Of a stretch of 8,918 nt of DNA, positions 1-6,496 are shown piece by piece. The stretch comes from Pseudanabaena sp. CAN_BIN31 (GTDB lineage Bacteria; Cyanobacteriota; Cyanobacteriia; Pseudanabaenales; Pseudanabaenaceae), in the NCBI GenBank assembly GCA_026785865.1, contig JAJAZG010000479.1, positions 1 to 8,918 on the forward strand, in the 5' to 3' direction. The number at the start of each line of letters is the position of its first letter. Position 1 is the stretch's first letter. Both the position numbers and the translations under genes were made by a program. The notes under the pieces are model-generated. The model was not told the origin of the DNA. It did not search any database and worked only from the letters and a program-made list of their open reading frames with translations.

Positions 1-81
1 AATCTCCACTATCCCAAGGTTAGCCAAGAAAAACACCTAGAACTTTTGCAAGCAAAGGTAATGCTTGAGAACGAGAAATAA
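1..81 (+). CDS. C-terminal end of a gene starting upstream; possible polyphosphate kinase 2 family protein
   Basis: Reading from base 1, the first frame stays open for 26 codons to a TAA at 79-81. The peptide begins NLHYPKVSQEKHLELL and ends in a charged helix (residues KVMLENEK). A short segment LHYPKV followed by a charged amphipathic helix that closes the protein resembles the C-terminus of PPK2-family polyphosphate:nucleotide phosphotransferases as I remember them. PPK2 enzymes move phosphate between polyphosphate and nucleotides in the cytoplasm. That assignment is from memory of a short motif and is tentative. No Walker or other catalytic motif is visible because the body of the gene is outside the window. 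The stop lies two bases before a palindromic repeat, which may act as a 3' end structure for this transcript. Confidence 0.5.
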   Translation, partial: NLHYPKVSQEKHLELLQAKVMLENEK

Positions 82-82
82 A

Positions 83-110
83 GTAGGGGTAATTCGTGAA
101 TTGCCCCTAC
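83..110. repeat. Short palindromic dispersed repeat (13-bp arms, 2-base loop)
   Basis: Bases 83-95 and 98-110 are inverted copies that pair over 13 positions, with one G:T wobble (T90 with G103) and a GT loop. The outer ends read GTAGGGG and CCCCTAC. This is a form I recognise as abundant between genes in many cyanobacterial genomes. It sits directly after the stop codon of the upstream gene. No T-tract follows, so it is not a standard intrinsic terminator, though it could stabilise an mRNA 3' end. The last eight bases, GCCCCTAC, recur at 8729-8736 in another repeat of this window. Confidence 0.75.
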
Positions 111-225
111 GACTGGGTAGTTATATTAAGAGTCATGTCGTAATCAATCATTTTATACGGTGAATACAACATCATTTTCTCAAAATAGCAATCAAAATAG
201 TAAATAACTGCAATCTTATACAACT

Positions 226-1011
226 ATGCTGATGAAAAAATTTTTACGCCAACCGATACGATTTTTGATGGCGGGAGTTGCACTACTCCTGTTGCTGGTT
301 TCCTGTCAAGGTATGCCACAGGCTCAGGCAACCTCTCCAGCAGCGACTCAATCGGCTGCGGTTGCTGCGCTACCAGAGGGTGAACTGAGAGCCTATCCCG
401 CACAACTGCCGCCATTGCCCTACGAGTATGGTGCATTGACGAAGGCGATCGATGCAGAAACAATGCAGATCCATCACGATCGACATCATGCTAGCTATGT
501 CAAAAACCTAAATGCAGCATTAAAGCAACAGCCCAATTTACAGAATCGCAGTGTCGAAGCGCTGCTCCGCGACCTCAACAGCTTACCAGCAGATATTCGT
601 ACAACCATTCAGAACAATGCTGGTGGACATCTTAACCACACGATTTTCTGGCAGCTTATGAGTCCAAAGGGCGGGGGACAACCCACTGGCGCGATCGCAA
701 ATGCGATTGATCAAACCTTTGGCAGCTTTGACAACTTTAAAAAACAATTTAACGAGGCAGGGGGCGCTCGCTTTGGCAGTGGCTGGGTTTGGTTGGTTCG
801 TAATCCTCAAGGACAACTGCAAATTACCGCCACACCGAATCAAGACAGTCCAATTATGGAAGGTTCCTACCCCATTCTAGGCAATGATGTTTGGGAACAT
901 GCTTATTATCTTCGTTACCAGAATCGTCGCGCTGAATACTTGACCAATTGGTGGAATGTCGTGAATTGGCAGGAAGTCGAGCGTCGGTTTCAACTAGCAT
1001 CTCAGCCATAA
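226..1011 (+). CDS. sodA: Lipoprotein-type Mn (Mn/Fe family) superoxide dismutase
   Basis: The enzyme converts superoxide to oxygen and hydrogen peroxide. Length is 261 residues, about 55 more than a cytosolic SOD because of the N-terminus: positive residues at 4-12, a hydrophobic run at about 13-26, and a lipobox LVSC with Cys27. It should therefore be lipid-anchored on the outer face of a membrane (plasma or thylakoid). The linker 28-60 is rich in Ala, Gln and Pro. The catalytic domain covers about 61-257. Metal ligands by alignment from memory are His83, His138, Asp221 and His225 (the DVWEHAYY motif), with the second-shell Tyr91. Two features favour Mn over Fe: the NNAGGHLNH stretch before the second ligand, and Gln206 in NQDSP. 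I kept the ATG at 226. The ATG at 232 (MKKFL) is equally possible, since neither has a clear Shine-Dalgarno. No Fur-like box or good promoter was seen in 111-225. It is first in a cluster with a flavocytochrome 18 bases downstream. Confidence 0.93.
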   Translation: MLMKKFLRQPIRFLMAGVALLLLLVSCQGMPQAQATSPAATQSAAVAALPEGELRAYPAQLPPLPYEYGALTKAIDAETMQIHHDRHHASYVKNLNAALKQQPNLQNRSVEALLRDLNSLPADIRTTIQNNAGGHLNHTIFWQLMSPKGGGQPTGAIANAIDQTFGSFDNFKKQFNEAGGARFGSGWVWLVRNPQGQLQITATPNQDSPIMEGSYPILGNDVWEHAYYLRYQNRRAEYLTNWWNVVNWQEVERRFQLASQP

Positions 1012-1017
1012 ACGCCC

Positions 1018-1022
1018 AGGAG
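1018..1022 (+). promoter_or_regulatory. Ribosome binding site AGGAG of the flavocytochrome gene
   Basis: AGGAG lies 7 bases before the ATG at 1030 and only 1 base before the in-frame TTG at 1024. This decides the start in favour of the ATG. It sits within the 18-base gap after the sodA stop, which supports translation from a shared transcript. Confidence 0.75.
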
Positions 1023-1029
1023 CTTGACC

Positions 1030-2367
1030 ATGAGACGATTGTTGATGCATAGCCCGATCGCTGTTGCCTTTCTGTGGATTGTCGCCTACCTGCTGCTAAC
1101 CCTGTTGCCATTGTTAGTGCTATTACTGCATCCAGTCCCTTCTGGACGTGGCTTTTGGGCTGAGTTTTCAGTGGCGCTGGGCTTTATCGGACTAGCCATG
1201 ATGGCATTGCAATTTGTCCTGACGGCTCGGATCAATCGGATCGAATCTTCCTATGGCCTTGATATTCTGCTCCAGTTTCATCGCTACACCTCCCTAGTCG
1301 CATTCTTCATGGTGCTGGTGCATCCAGTGATTCTGTTCATTGCTCAGCCTGAAACCCTTCAGTTGCTCAACTTTTTCGAGGCTCCTTGGCGGGCACGTAT
1401 GGCAATGTTAGCAACGCTGGCCTTTATGGCAATGGTGATCACGACTATCTGGCGTAAACAACTCAAGATTCCCTATGAACCTTGGCGAGCCTCTCACACG
1501 ATTCTGGCAGTGTTAGCAGTGGGGTTGGGCTTTGGACATGCGATCGGCGTTGGCAACTATATGGGCTTGTTTTGGAAAGCCGTACTGTGGTCGGGCATTA
1601 TGCTGGTCTCGCTCTGGCTGATCATTTATGTGCGTCTGATCAAACCTTGGTTAATGACGCAAAAGCCCTATGTCGTGGAAGAAGTCATGTCCCAGCGAGG
1701 TGATGTCTGGACACTGGCGCTACGCCCATTAGGACATGAGGGCTTTACGTTTCAGCCAGGTCAGTTTGCTTGGTTGACCTTGAACATTACCCCGTTGAGT
1801 ATGCGGGAACATCCCTTTTCAATGTCATCCAGTGGCGATCGCGCTGATCGGATTGAGTTTGGTATCAAAGCGATCGGCGATTTTACCAGTCAAATCAAAG
1901 ATGTCCAACCAGGCACAAGAGCTTATCTGGATGGTCCCTACGGGGTATTTACAACAGAACGCTACTGGGACAGCGCTGGGTTTGTGCTGATTGCAGGTGG
2001 TGTGGGGATTACACCCATTTTCAGTATTTTATTAACAGCAGCCGAACGAAATGACGATCGCCCCTTTCTCCTCATTTACGCAGCTTCCTCCTGGGAGGAT
2101 ATAACCTATCGGGAGGAGTTGGAAGCATTGAAAGAATCGCTCGATTTAGCTATTGTGTATGTGTTGCGGAAAGCTCACGACGGCTGGGAAGGCGAAACGG
2201 GTTATGTCGATAAAGCAGTGTTGGAAAGGCATATTCCCCGACATCGAGGCAGTCGTCATTACTTCGTCTGCGCCGCGCCAGTGATCATGCGTGCGGTAGA
2301 ACTTGCTCTATTTGAGCTAGAGGTTCCCGTTACGAACGTCAATATGGAACACTTTGATCTGGCATAA
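1030..2367 (+). CDS. Ferric reductase/NADPH oxidase-type transmembrane flavocytochrome b
   Basis: This 445-residue protein should pass electrons from cytoplasmic NAD(P)H through FAD and two hemes to an acceptor outside the membrane. The N-terminal half shows six likely helices (about 10-33, 44-66, 80-104, 122-142, 155-175, 178-203), matching the ferric-reductase-like transmembrane domain. Two His pairs, H84/H98 and H156/H170, each with 13 residues between, are the expected bis-His heme ligands. The cytoplasmic half has the FAD-binding motif HPFSMSSS (261-268), GPYG (302-305), the NAD(P) motif GGVGITP (323-329) and a late Cys-Ala-Ala-Pro at 414-417. Length fits bacterial members without an EF-hand. 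The substrate cannot be read from sequence: Fe(III), Cu(II) and oxygen are all possible. Equal 13-residue spacing in both His pairs leans to the reductase type, weakly. A lipoprotein SOD gene lies 18 bases upstream and a small membrane protein gene 28 bases downstream. Confidence 0.88.
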   Translation: MRRLLMHSPIAVAFLWIVAYLLLTLLPLLVLLLHPVPSGRGFWAEFSVALGFIGLAMMALQFVLTARINRIESSYGLDILLQFHRYTSLVAFFMVLVHPVILFIAQPETLQLLNFFEAPWRARMAMLATLAFMAMVITTIWRKQLKIPYEPWRASHTILAVLAVGLGFGHAIGVGNYMGLFWKAVLWSGIMLVSLWLIIYVRLIKPWLMTQKPYVVEEVMSQRGDVWTLALRPLGHEGFTFQPGQFAWLTLNITPLSMREHPFSMSSSGDRADRIEFGIKAIGDFTSQIKDVQPGTRAYLDGPYGVFTTERYWDSAGFVLIAGGVGITPIFSILLTAAERNDDRPFLLIYAASSWEDITYREELEALKESLDLAIVYVLRKAHDGWEGETGYVDKAVLERHIPRHRGSRHYFVCAAPVIMRAVELALFELEVPVTNVNMEHFDLA

Positions 2368-2384
2368 TCTTGATCTAGAATAAT

Positions 2385-2391
2385 AAGGAGG
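2385..2391 (+). promoter_or_regulatory. Strong ribosome binding site AAGGAGG of the 49-residue gene
   Basis: AAGGAGG is almost a full complement of the 16S rRNA tail and lies 4 bases before the ATG at 2396. It is the best Shine-Dalgarno in the window and the main reason to accept the very short reading frame behind it as a real gene. Confidence 0.8.
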
Positions 2392-2395
2392 ATTG

Positions 2396-2545
2396 ATGCG
2401 TTACAGCATTATGGTGCAACTCGTGGCAGGCGTGACAGTGATTCTGGTAGGCACTGCCGCTCTGTTTGGCTGGATTCAAACCCGAACGGAACCTGTTGAG
2501 ATGAAAGGAGACAAGGTTTCTATTCATTCTCATGACAAGGACTAA
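2396..2545 (+). CDS. Small single-pass membrane protein (49 residues), third gene of the SOD/flavocytochrome cluster
   Basis: I do not recognise the family. The frame runs from ATG at 2396 to TAA at 2543-2545. The product starts MRYSIMVQLVAGVTVILVG, has one hydrophobic helix at about residues 5-27, and ends in a polar tail with charged residues and two His (H44 and H46, in HSHDKD). With one Arg at the N-terminus and mixed charge at the C-terminus, topology is uncertain. Evidence that it is real: the AAGGAGG site 4 bases upstream, the 28-base spacing after the flavocytochrome stop, the same strand, and a coherent helix-plus-tail layout. It could be a small accessory or stabilising subunit of the flavocytochrome, much as other membrane oxidases carry one-helix subunits. 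That is inference from position only. The His-containing tail could contact metal, also speculative. Confidence 0.68.
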   Translation: MRYSIMVQLVAGVTVILVGTAALFGWIQTRTEPVEMKGDKVSIHSHDKD

Positions 2546-2649
2546 ACCCAAGCATTTTATTAGTGATCCTCTATGCGTTGCCCACTCGCGAATGGTGCAG
2601 TAGCTTTTCGATCATAATGACGGCTATAACCTGAATGGGGCATCATGCT

Positions 2650-5322
2650 TTACCTGTGGAATTTTTTACAGGATTGTGAATCTTCACTGCAATGATGGAT
2701 CAACATAGCCACCAAGCCTGTCCAACCCGTTTGATGATTGGCTCCTAACCCAGTACCATTGTCACCATTAAAGTATTCATAAAATAGCAACAAATTGCGC
2801 CAGTGAGGGTTTTTCTGAAATAAGGAATTGTTGCCATGAACTGAGCGATTACCAGCTTCGTTCTGTTGAAAAATATTGATCAGGCGATGAGATAGCTCGA
2901 TCGCCACTTCTGCCAGAGTCATCCATTGTCCTGATCTAGATGGACATTCTACTTTGAATTCATCACCCAAATAAGCATGAAACTTCTGGAGCGACTCAAT
3001 AATTAGAAAATTCATGGGAAACCAGATTGGACCACGCCAATTCGAGTTACCACCAAACATCCCCGTTGTCGATTCTGCGGGTTCATAGGCAATGGAATGT
3101 GAGTATCCATCCACATCAAAGGTGTAGGGATGCTCGGCGTGGATTTTGGACAGCGATCGCACCCCATAGGGACTCAGAAATTCGGTTTCGTCTAGCAAGC
3201 GTTGGAGGATGGGTCTGAGTCGCTCAAACGGACAGACCATCGCTAAGAGCCGCCTTGACTGCTCCCCATCCGTTTCTAAGGAGGTTAGATTGCGCTGTAA
3301 GTTAGGGCGATTGTCGATGAACCACTGAAAACGGCGTTTGAAACCAGCAAATTGCGCTAGCGCTGAAGGTTCCAGAACTTCAACGGCAAATAAGGGAATT
3401 AAACCTACCATCGATCGCACCTTCAGATAGTGATGCTGGTCGTGAGGCGGATGCAGTACATCGTAGAAAAATTGATCGGTATCATCCCACAAAGGTATAT
3501 TGTTATCACCGACATGGTTCATTGCATCGGTAATCTGGAGAAAATGCTCAAAAAACTTGCTGGCAATATCTTCATAGGTGCGATTAGTTTTTGCCAATTC
3601 CAGAGCGATCGTCAACATATTCAGGCAATACATTCCCATCCAACTGGTTGCATCTGACTGTTCTAAATAGCCGCCTGTGGGAAGTTCATCACTCCGATCA
3701 AAAATGCCGATATTGTCCAGCCCCAAAAATCCACCCTGAAAGATATTGTTGCCATCATTGTCCTTCTGGTTTACCCACCAAGTAAAGTTGAGCAGCAGTT
3801 TTTGAAAGACACGCTCTAAAAATTCCGTATCGCCTCGTCCGTAAAACTCCTGTTCAATTTGATACACTCGCCAAGCCCCCCAAGCGTGAACAGGTGGATT
3901 AACATCGCTAAAATGCCACTCATACGCAGGAATCTGCCCATTTGGGTGCATATACCATTCTCGCGTCAGACGGTCTAACTGCTGCTTGGCAAAGTCAGGA
4001 TCAAGCATCGCCAATGGAATGCAGTGAAACGCTAAATCCCAAGCTGCAAACCATGGGAACTCCCACTTGTCGGGCATGGAGAGAATATCATCATTGAACA
4101 GATGAGTCCATTCCTGATTGCGGGCTTTGTGTCGGTGCGGCGCGGGCTGATTGCGATCGCCTGTGAGCCAATTTTCAACCACATAATGATAAAACTGTTT
4201 TGTCCAAAGCATTCCCGCAAAGGCTTGACGCTGCACCTGACGGGCATCTTCAGAGAGTGGACGGGGTGTAATTCGCTGATAGAATTCATCGGCTTCTTGC
4301 TGGCGTTGGTTAAAAATGCGCTCAAACTCTTTGCTAAAGGGTTCTGACAGGTCAGGGCGATCTGCTAATCGCAGCCAGACAACCACAGTTTCTCCAGCCC
4401 CAATCGTCAGAGTATAATGAGCGGCAACTTTTGTCCCTTGCTGATTGGGATTGATTGCGGACTGATTACCGTGAATAATGAAATCATTGATGCCATCTTT
4501 GACATACGGGGATCTGTTCTCAGTGCCAAACAGCCGTTGATGGTTCGTTTCATTTTCGGTGAACAGAAGTGCATCTGGCTCAAGACAGTAAAGCCAGCGA
4601 TCGCCCAGAGTCGGATGTGTCGCATGAACGATCTGAGTTGAACCCCTAGATTCGATCTGTTGCAAGTAGGGTTTTTCATTATTCTCATTCCATGACCAGG
4701 TATTACGAAACCAGAGGGTTGGTAAGAGATGGAGTGTTTTTGTTTCAGCGGCGCGGTTAACAACAGACAGTTGAATCAGAATGTCTTCATCCGTCTGTTT
4801 AGCGTATTCAACAAAAACATCAGTATATTGATTGGTATTGAAGATTCCTGTATCTGCTAACTCAAATTCAGGATCACGATAGCCCCGTTTTTGATTTTCT
4901 TCTACCAATTGTGTGTAGGGAAATGCTTGCTGGGGATACTTGTACAAATATTTCATGTAGGCATGACTGGGTGTGTTGTCAAGATAGAAGTAATACTCTT
5001 TGACATCCTCACCATGATTGCCTTCTGGTCCCGTCAAGCCAAACAATCGCTCCTTCAAAATCGCATCTTCCCCATTCCACAGGGCGATCGCAAAGCACAG
5101 CCGCTGATGGTTGTCGGAAATGCCAGCAATACCATCTTCACCCCAACGATAAGCGCGCGATCGCGCATGGTCATGCGGCAAGTATGCCCATGCATTGCCA
5201 TCGGTGCTGTAATCTTCGCGTACCGTTCCCCACTGGCGATCGCTCACGTAGGGTCCCCATCTGCGCCAGTAGGCTTGACGGTTGCGGTCTTGTTCCAGTC
5301 TTTTTTCTTCTGCGGTCATCAT
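2650..5322 (-). CDS. GH63/MGH1-like glycoside hydrolase (probable glucosidase)
   Basis: This 890-residue protein belongs by its overall pattern to the large cytosolic GH63-related glucosidases, related to yeast YMR196W and to mannosylglycerate/glucosylglycerate hydrolases. No signal peptide is visible. The N-terminal part (about 1-370) has family-typical stretches such as WGPYVSDRQWGTVREDYS (22-39) and should form a beta-sandwich. The rest (about 380-880) should be an (alpha/alpha)6 barrel. The likely catalytic acid is Asp429 in PWFAAWDLAFH. The likely base is Glu849 in FYEYFNGDNG, ahead of the C-terminal signature HQTGWTG (863-869). WRGPIW at 762-767 is another conserved barrel motif. These catalytic roles are inferred from family knowledge. 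Substrate is uncertain: an alpha-glucoside, glucosylglycerate or mannosylglycerate. ATG at 5322 is preferred over the adjacent ATG at 5319 because the GAGG site is 9 bases from the first. It lies 11 bases after an SDR gene, in one operon. Confidence 0.88.
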   Translation of the reverse strand: MMTAEEKRLEQDRNRQAYWRRWGPYVSDRQWGTVREDYSTDGNAWAYLPHDHARSRAYRWGEDGIAGISDNHQRLCFAIALWNGEDAILKERLFGLTGPEGNHGEDVKEYYFYLDNTPSHAYMKYLYKYPQQAFPYTQLVEENQKRGYRDPEFELADTGIFNTNQYTDVFVEYAKQTDEDILIQLSVVNRAAETKTLHLLPTLWFRNTWSWNENNEKPYLQQIESRGSTQIVHATHPTLGDRWLYCLEPDALLFTENETNHQRLFGTENRSPYVKDGINDFIIHGNQSAINPNQQGTKVAAHYTLTIGAGETVVVWLRLADRPDLSEPFSKEFERIFNQRQQEADEFYQRITPRPLSEDARQVQRQAFAGMLWTKQFYHYVVENWLTGDRNQPAPHRHKARNQEWTHLFNDDILSMPDKWEFPWFAAWDLAFHCIPLAMLDPDFAKQQLDRLTREWYMHPNGQIPAYEWHFSDVNPPVHAWGAWRVYQIEQEFYGRGDTEFLERVFQKLLLNFTWWVNQKDNDGNNIFQGGFLGLDNIGIFDRSDELPTGGYLEQSDATSWMGMYCLNMLTIALELAKTNRTYEDIASKFFEHFLQITDAMNHVGDNNIPLWDDTDQFFYDVLHPPHDQHHYLKVRSMVGLIPLFAVEVLEPSALAQFAGFKRRFQWFIDNRPNLQRNLTSLETDGEQSRRLLAMVCPFERLRPILQRLLDETEFLSPYGVRSLSKIHAEHPYTFDVDGYSHSIAYEPAESTTGMFGGNSNWRGPIWFPMNFLIIESLQKFHAYLGDEFKVECPSRSGQWMTLAEVAIELSHRLINIFQQNEAGNRSVHGNNSLFQKNPHWRNLLLFYEYFNGDNGTGLGANHQTGWTGLVAMLIHHCSEDSQSCKKFHR

Positions 5323-5331
5323 TATTAATTA

Positions 5332-5335
5332 CCTC
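5332..5335 (-). promoter_or_regulatory. Ribosome binding site GAGG of the hydrolase, overlapping the SDR stop codon
   Basis: On the - strand the sequence TTGAGGT contains both the SDR stop TGA (5336-5334) and GAGG (5335-5332). The spacer to the ATG at 5322 is 9 bases. This overlap suggests that ribosomes finishing the SDR help start the hydrolase. Confidence 0.65.
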
Positions 5336-6143
5336 AAGCAGACCAAGTTTCTTGAAAATCGGCATAAAGGGTTAATCCCCCATCAATGAACAGCGTCTGC
5401 CCAGTTATATAAGCCGCTTCATCCGATGCTAGAAATGCCACCGCTGCTGCCATTTCTTCAGAGGTTCCAGCGCGTCCCATAGGAATATGGCTCTCAACGA
5501 TCGCCTGTTTGTTCGGATCATCTGTCCAGCTTTCATTAATGGGAGTAATGGTAGCTCCGGGAGCAACGCCATTCACCCGAATGCCTCGCTTTGCATATTC
5601 CAAGGCCAGCGTTTTTGTCAGATTTCCCATACCGCCCTTGCTGATAGAGTAGCTAACATACATCGGGCGCGGAATGATTTCATGGACGCTGGAAATATTG
5701 ATGATCACGCCAGAGCGCTGCTGTTCTAATAGGTGTTTAATCATTTCTCGCGCGCAGATGTAAGCTCCGCGCAAATTCACTGCGATCACGCGATCGAACT
5801 CATCGGTTTGCACTTCATGAGATGCTCTTTCAGTCTGAATTCCCGCATTGTTAATTAAAATATCCAGACTGCCGAATTTGTCTACAGTGGCGCTCATCAT
5901 TTGCAAGATGTCCTCTTCTTTAGAGACATCCCCTTGAATGATCAGCGTTTCAACGCCGCATTCTGCGGCCTGTTCGCAGGCTTTTTGTAGTGCTAATTCT
6001 TCCGTGTCTTCGGCATCCTCTGCACTTTTGCGGTGGTTGATGGCGATATTGCAGCCTTCTTGAGCCAGACGAACGGCGATCGCCTGGCCAATTCCAGAAC
6101 TCGCCCCTGTAATCAATGCAGTTTTTCCAGCTAATCCTTTCAC
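5334..6143 (-). CDS. Short-chain dehydrogenase/reductase, glucose 1-dehydrogenase-like
   Basis: A 269-residue classical SDR, an NAD(P)-dependent cytoplasmic oxidoreductase. Visible motifs are the dinucleotide loop TGASSGIG (12-19), NNAG (98-101), Asn123, the catalytic Ser152, Tyr165 and Lys169 (Y-S-I-S-K), and IDGG (253-256) near the C-terminus. The stretch SSVHEIIPRP (151-160) around the catalytic Ser, followed by YSISKGGM, closely matches bacterial glucose 1-dehydrogenases, which oxidise glucose to gluconolactone. Arg38 after the second strand would allow NADP. The segment at about 40-63 is acidic and some eight residues longer than in Bacillus glucose dehydrogenase as I recall it. The start is a GTG (CAC at 6141-6143 on the + strand) supported by GAGGAA upstream. 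It is first in an operon with the GH63-like hydrolase, which makes a sugar substrate more likely, but other SDR substrates are not excluded. Confidence 0.88.
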   Translation of the reverse strand: MKGLAGKTALITGASSGIGQAIAVRLAQEGCNIAINHRKSAEDAEDTEELALQKACEQAAECGVETLIIQGDVSKEEDILQMMSATVDKFGSLDILINNAGIQTERASHEVQTDEFDRVIAVNLRGAYICAREMIKHLLEQQRSGVIINISSVHEIIPRPMYVSYSISKGGMGNLTKTLALEYAKRGIRVNGVAPGATITPINESWTDDPNKQAIVESHIPMGRAGTSEEMAAAVAFLASDEAAYITGQTLFIDGGLTLYADFQETWSA

Positions 6144-6148
6144 GCTCG

Positions 6149-6154
6149 TTCCTC
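6149..6154 (-). promoter_or_regulatory. Ribosome binding site GAGGAA supporting a GTG start of the SDR
   Basis: GAGGAA on the - strand ends 5 bases (core GAGG, 7 bases) before the GTG at 6143. The first Gly-rich loop begins at residue 12, the usual position for SDRs, which agrees with this start. Confidence 0.65.
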
Positions 6155-6255
6155 ACTTTTAAATTCGCTCTACTTTAGCATCAATGGCAAATGTGACGTG
6201 ATAATGACAGGCTCCAAGTTCAATTTGATGAATGTTTAATCTGTATCACAGGATT

Positions 6256-6353
6256 TACAGCAGATTGCAATCAAACCAAACCCAGATTTTTTGTAAAATC
6301 CCCGCGAAGCGGAGCTTTTACAAAAAATCTGGGTTTGTTCGGGATTTGCTGTA
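6256..6353. repeat. MITE-like long imperfect palindrome with perfect 22-bp inner arms
   Basis: Bases 6277-6298 and 6316-6337 are perfect 22-base inverted copies around a 17-base centre. The centre itself can form a small hairpin (CCGC at 6302-6305 with GCGG at 6309-6312). Outside the perfect arms, similarity continues imperfectly to TACAGCA (6256-6262) and TGCTGTA (6347-6353), giving an element of about 98 bases. It has no coding capacity, and its extent fits a miniature inverted-repeat element or a dispersed intergenic palindrome. The CCCCGCGAAGCGGAGC centre resembles modules I have seen in cyanobacterial repeats. No target-site duplication is obvious. On either strand it would form a very stable RNA hairpin, with an A/T-rich arm but no terminal T-tract. 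Confidence 0.75.
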
Positions 6354-6496
6354 TGTTGATAGATCCTTGCATGATCCAACCACTACAGTTGTGCTAATGA
6401 GAACGGTAATTAGTTGAGAATCTTCCATTATCAATTTGGCTAGGTTCGGTTGAGCTAAAGATGCCAAGGCGATCATAACTAAATTATGTGTTTTGT

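Larger units (their letters stand above)
6144..6496. other. 353-base intergenic region between the SDR operon and the AI-2E family gene
   Basis: Both flanking genes are on the - strand, so this should hold the SDR/hydrolase promoter and the transporter 3' end. Its dominant content is the large palindrome at 6256-6353. Close to the SDR start only poor promoter-like hexamers are visible (TTGATG, 17 bases, TAAAAG on the - strand), and these would leave almost no leader. I do not call a promoter. The stretch 6354-6496 shows no recognisable gene. Confidence 0.6.

Noticed and set aside
1024..1029. TTG at 1024 as start of the flavocytochrome
   Set aside because: It is only one base from the AGGAG site, too close, whereas the ATG at 1030 has ideal spacing.
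4032..5328. Long frames inside the GH63-like gene, including a 145-residue + strand and a 118-residue - strand frame
   Set aside because: They are in other frames of a well-supported gene, have no family signature, and their composition is typical of shadow frames.
6181..6215. CRP-like TGTGA...TGACA sequence upstream of the SDR
   Set aside because: The two halves do not fit TGTGA-N6-TCACA spacing; the half-site similarity is too weak to call.
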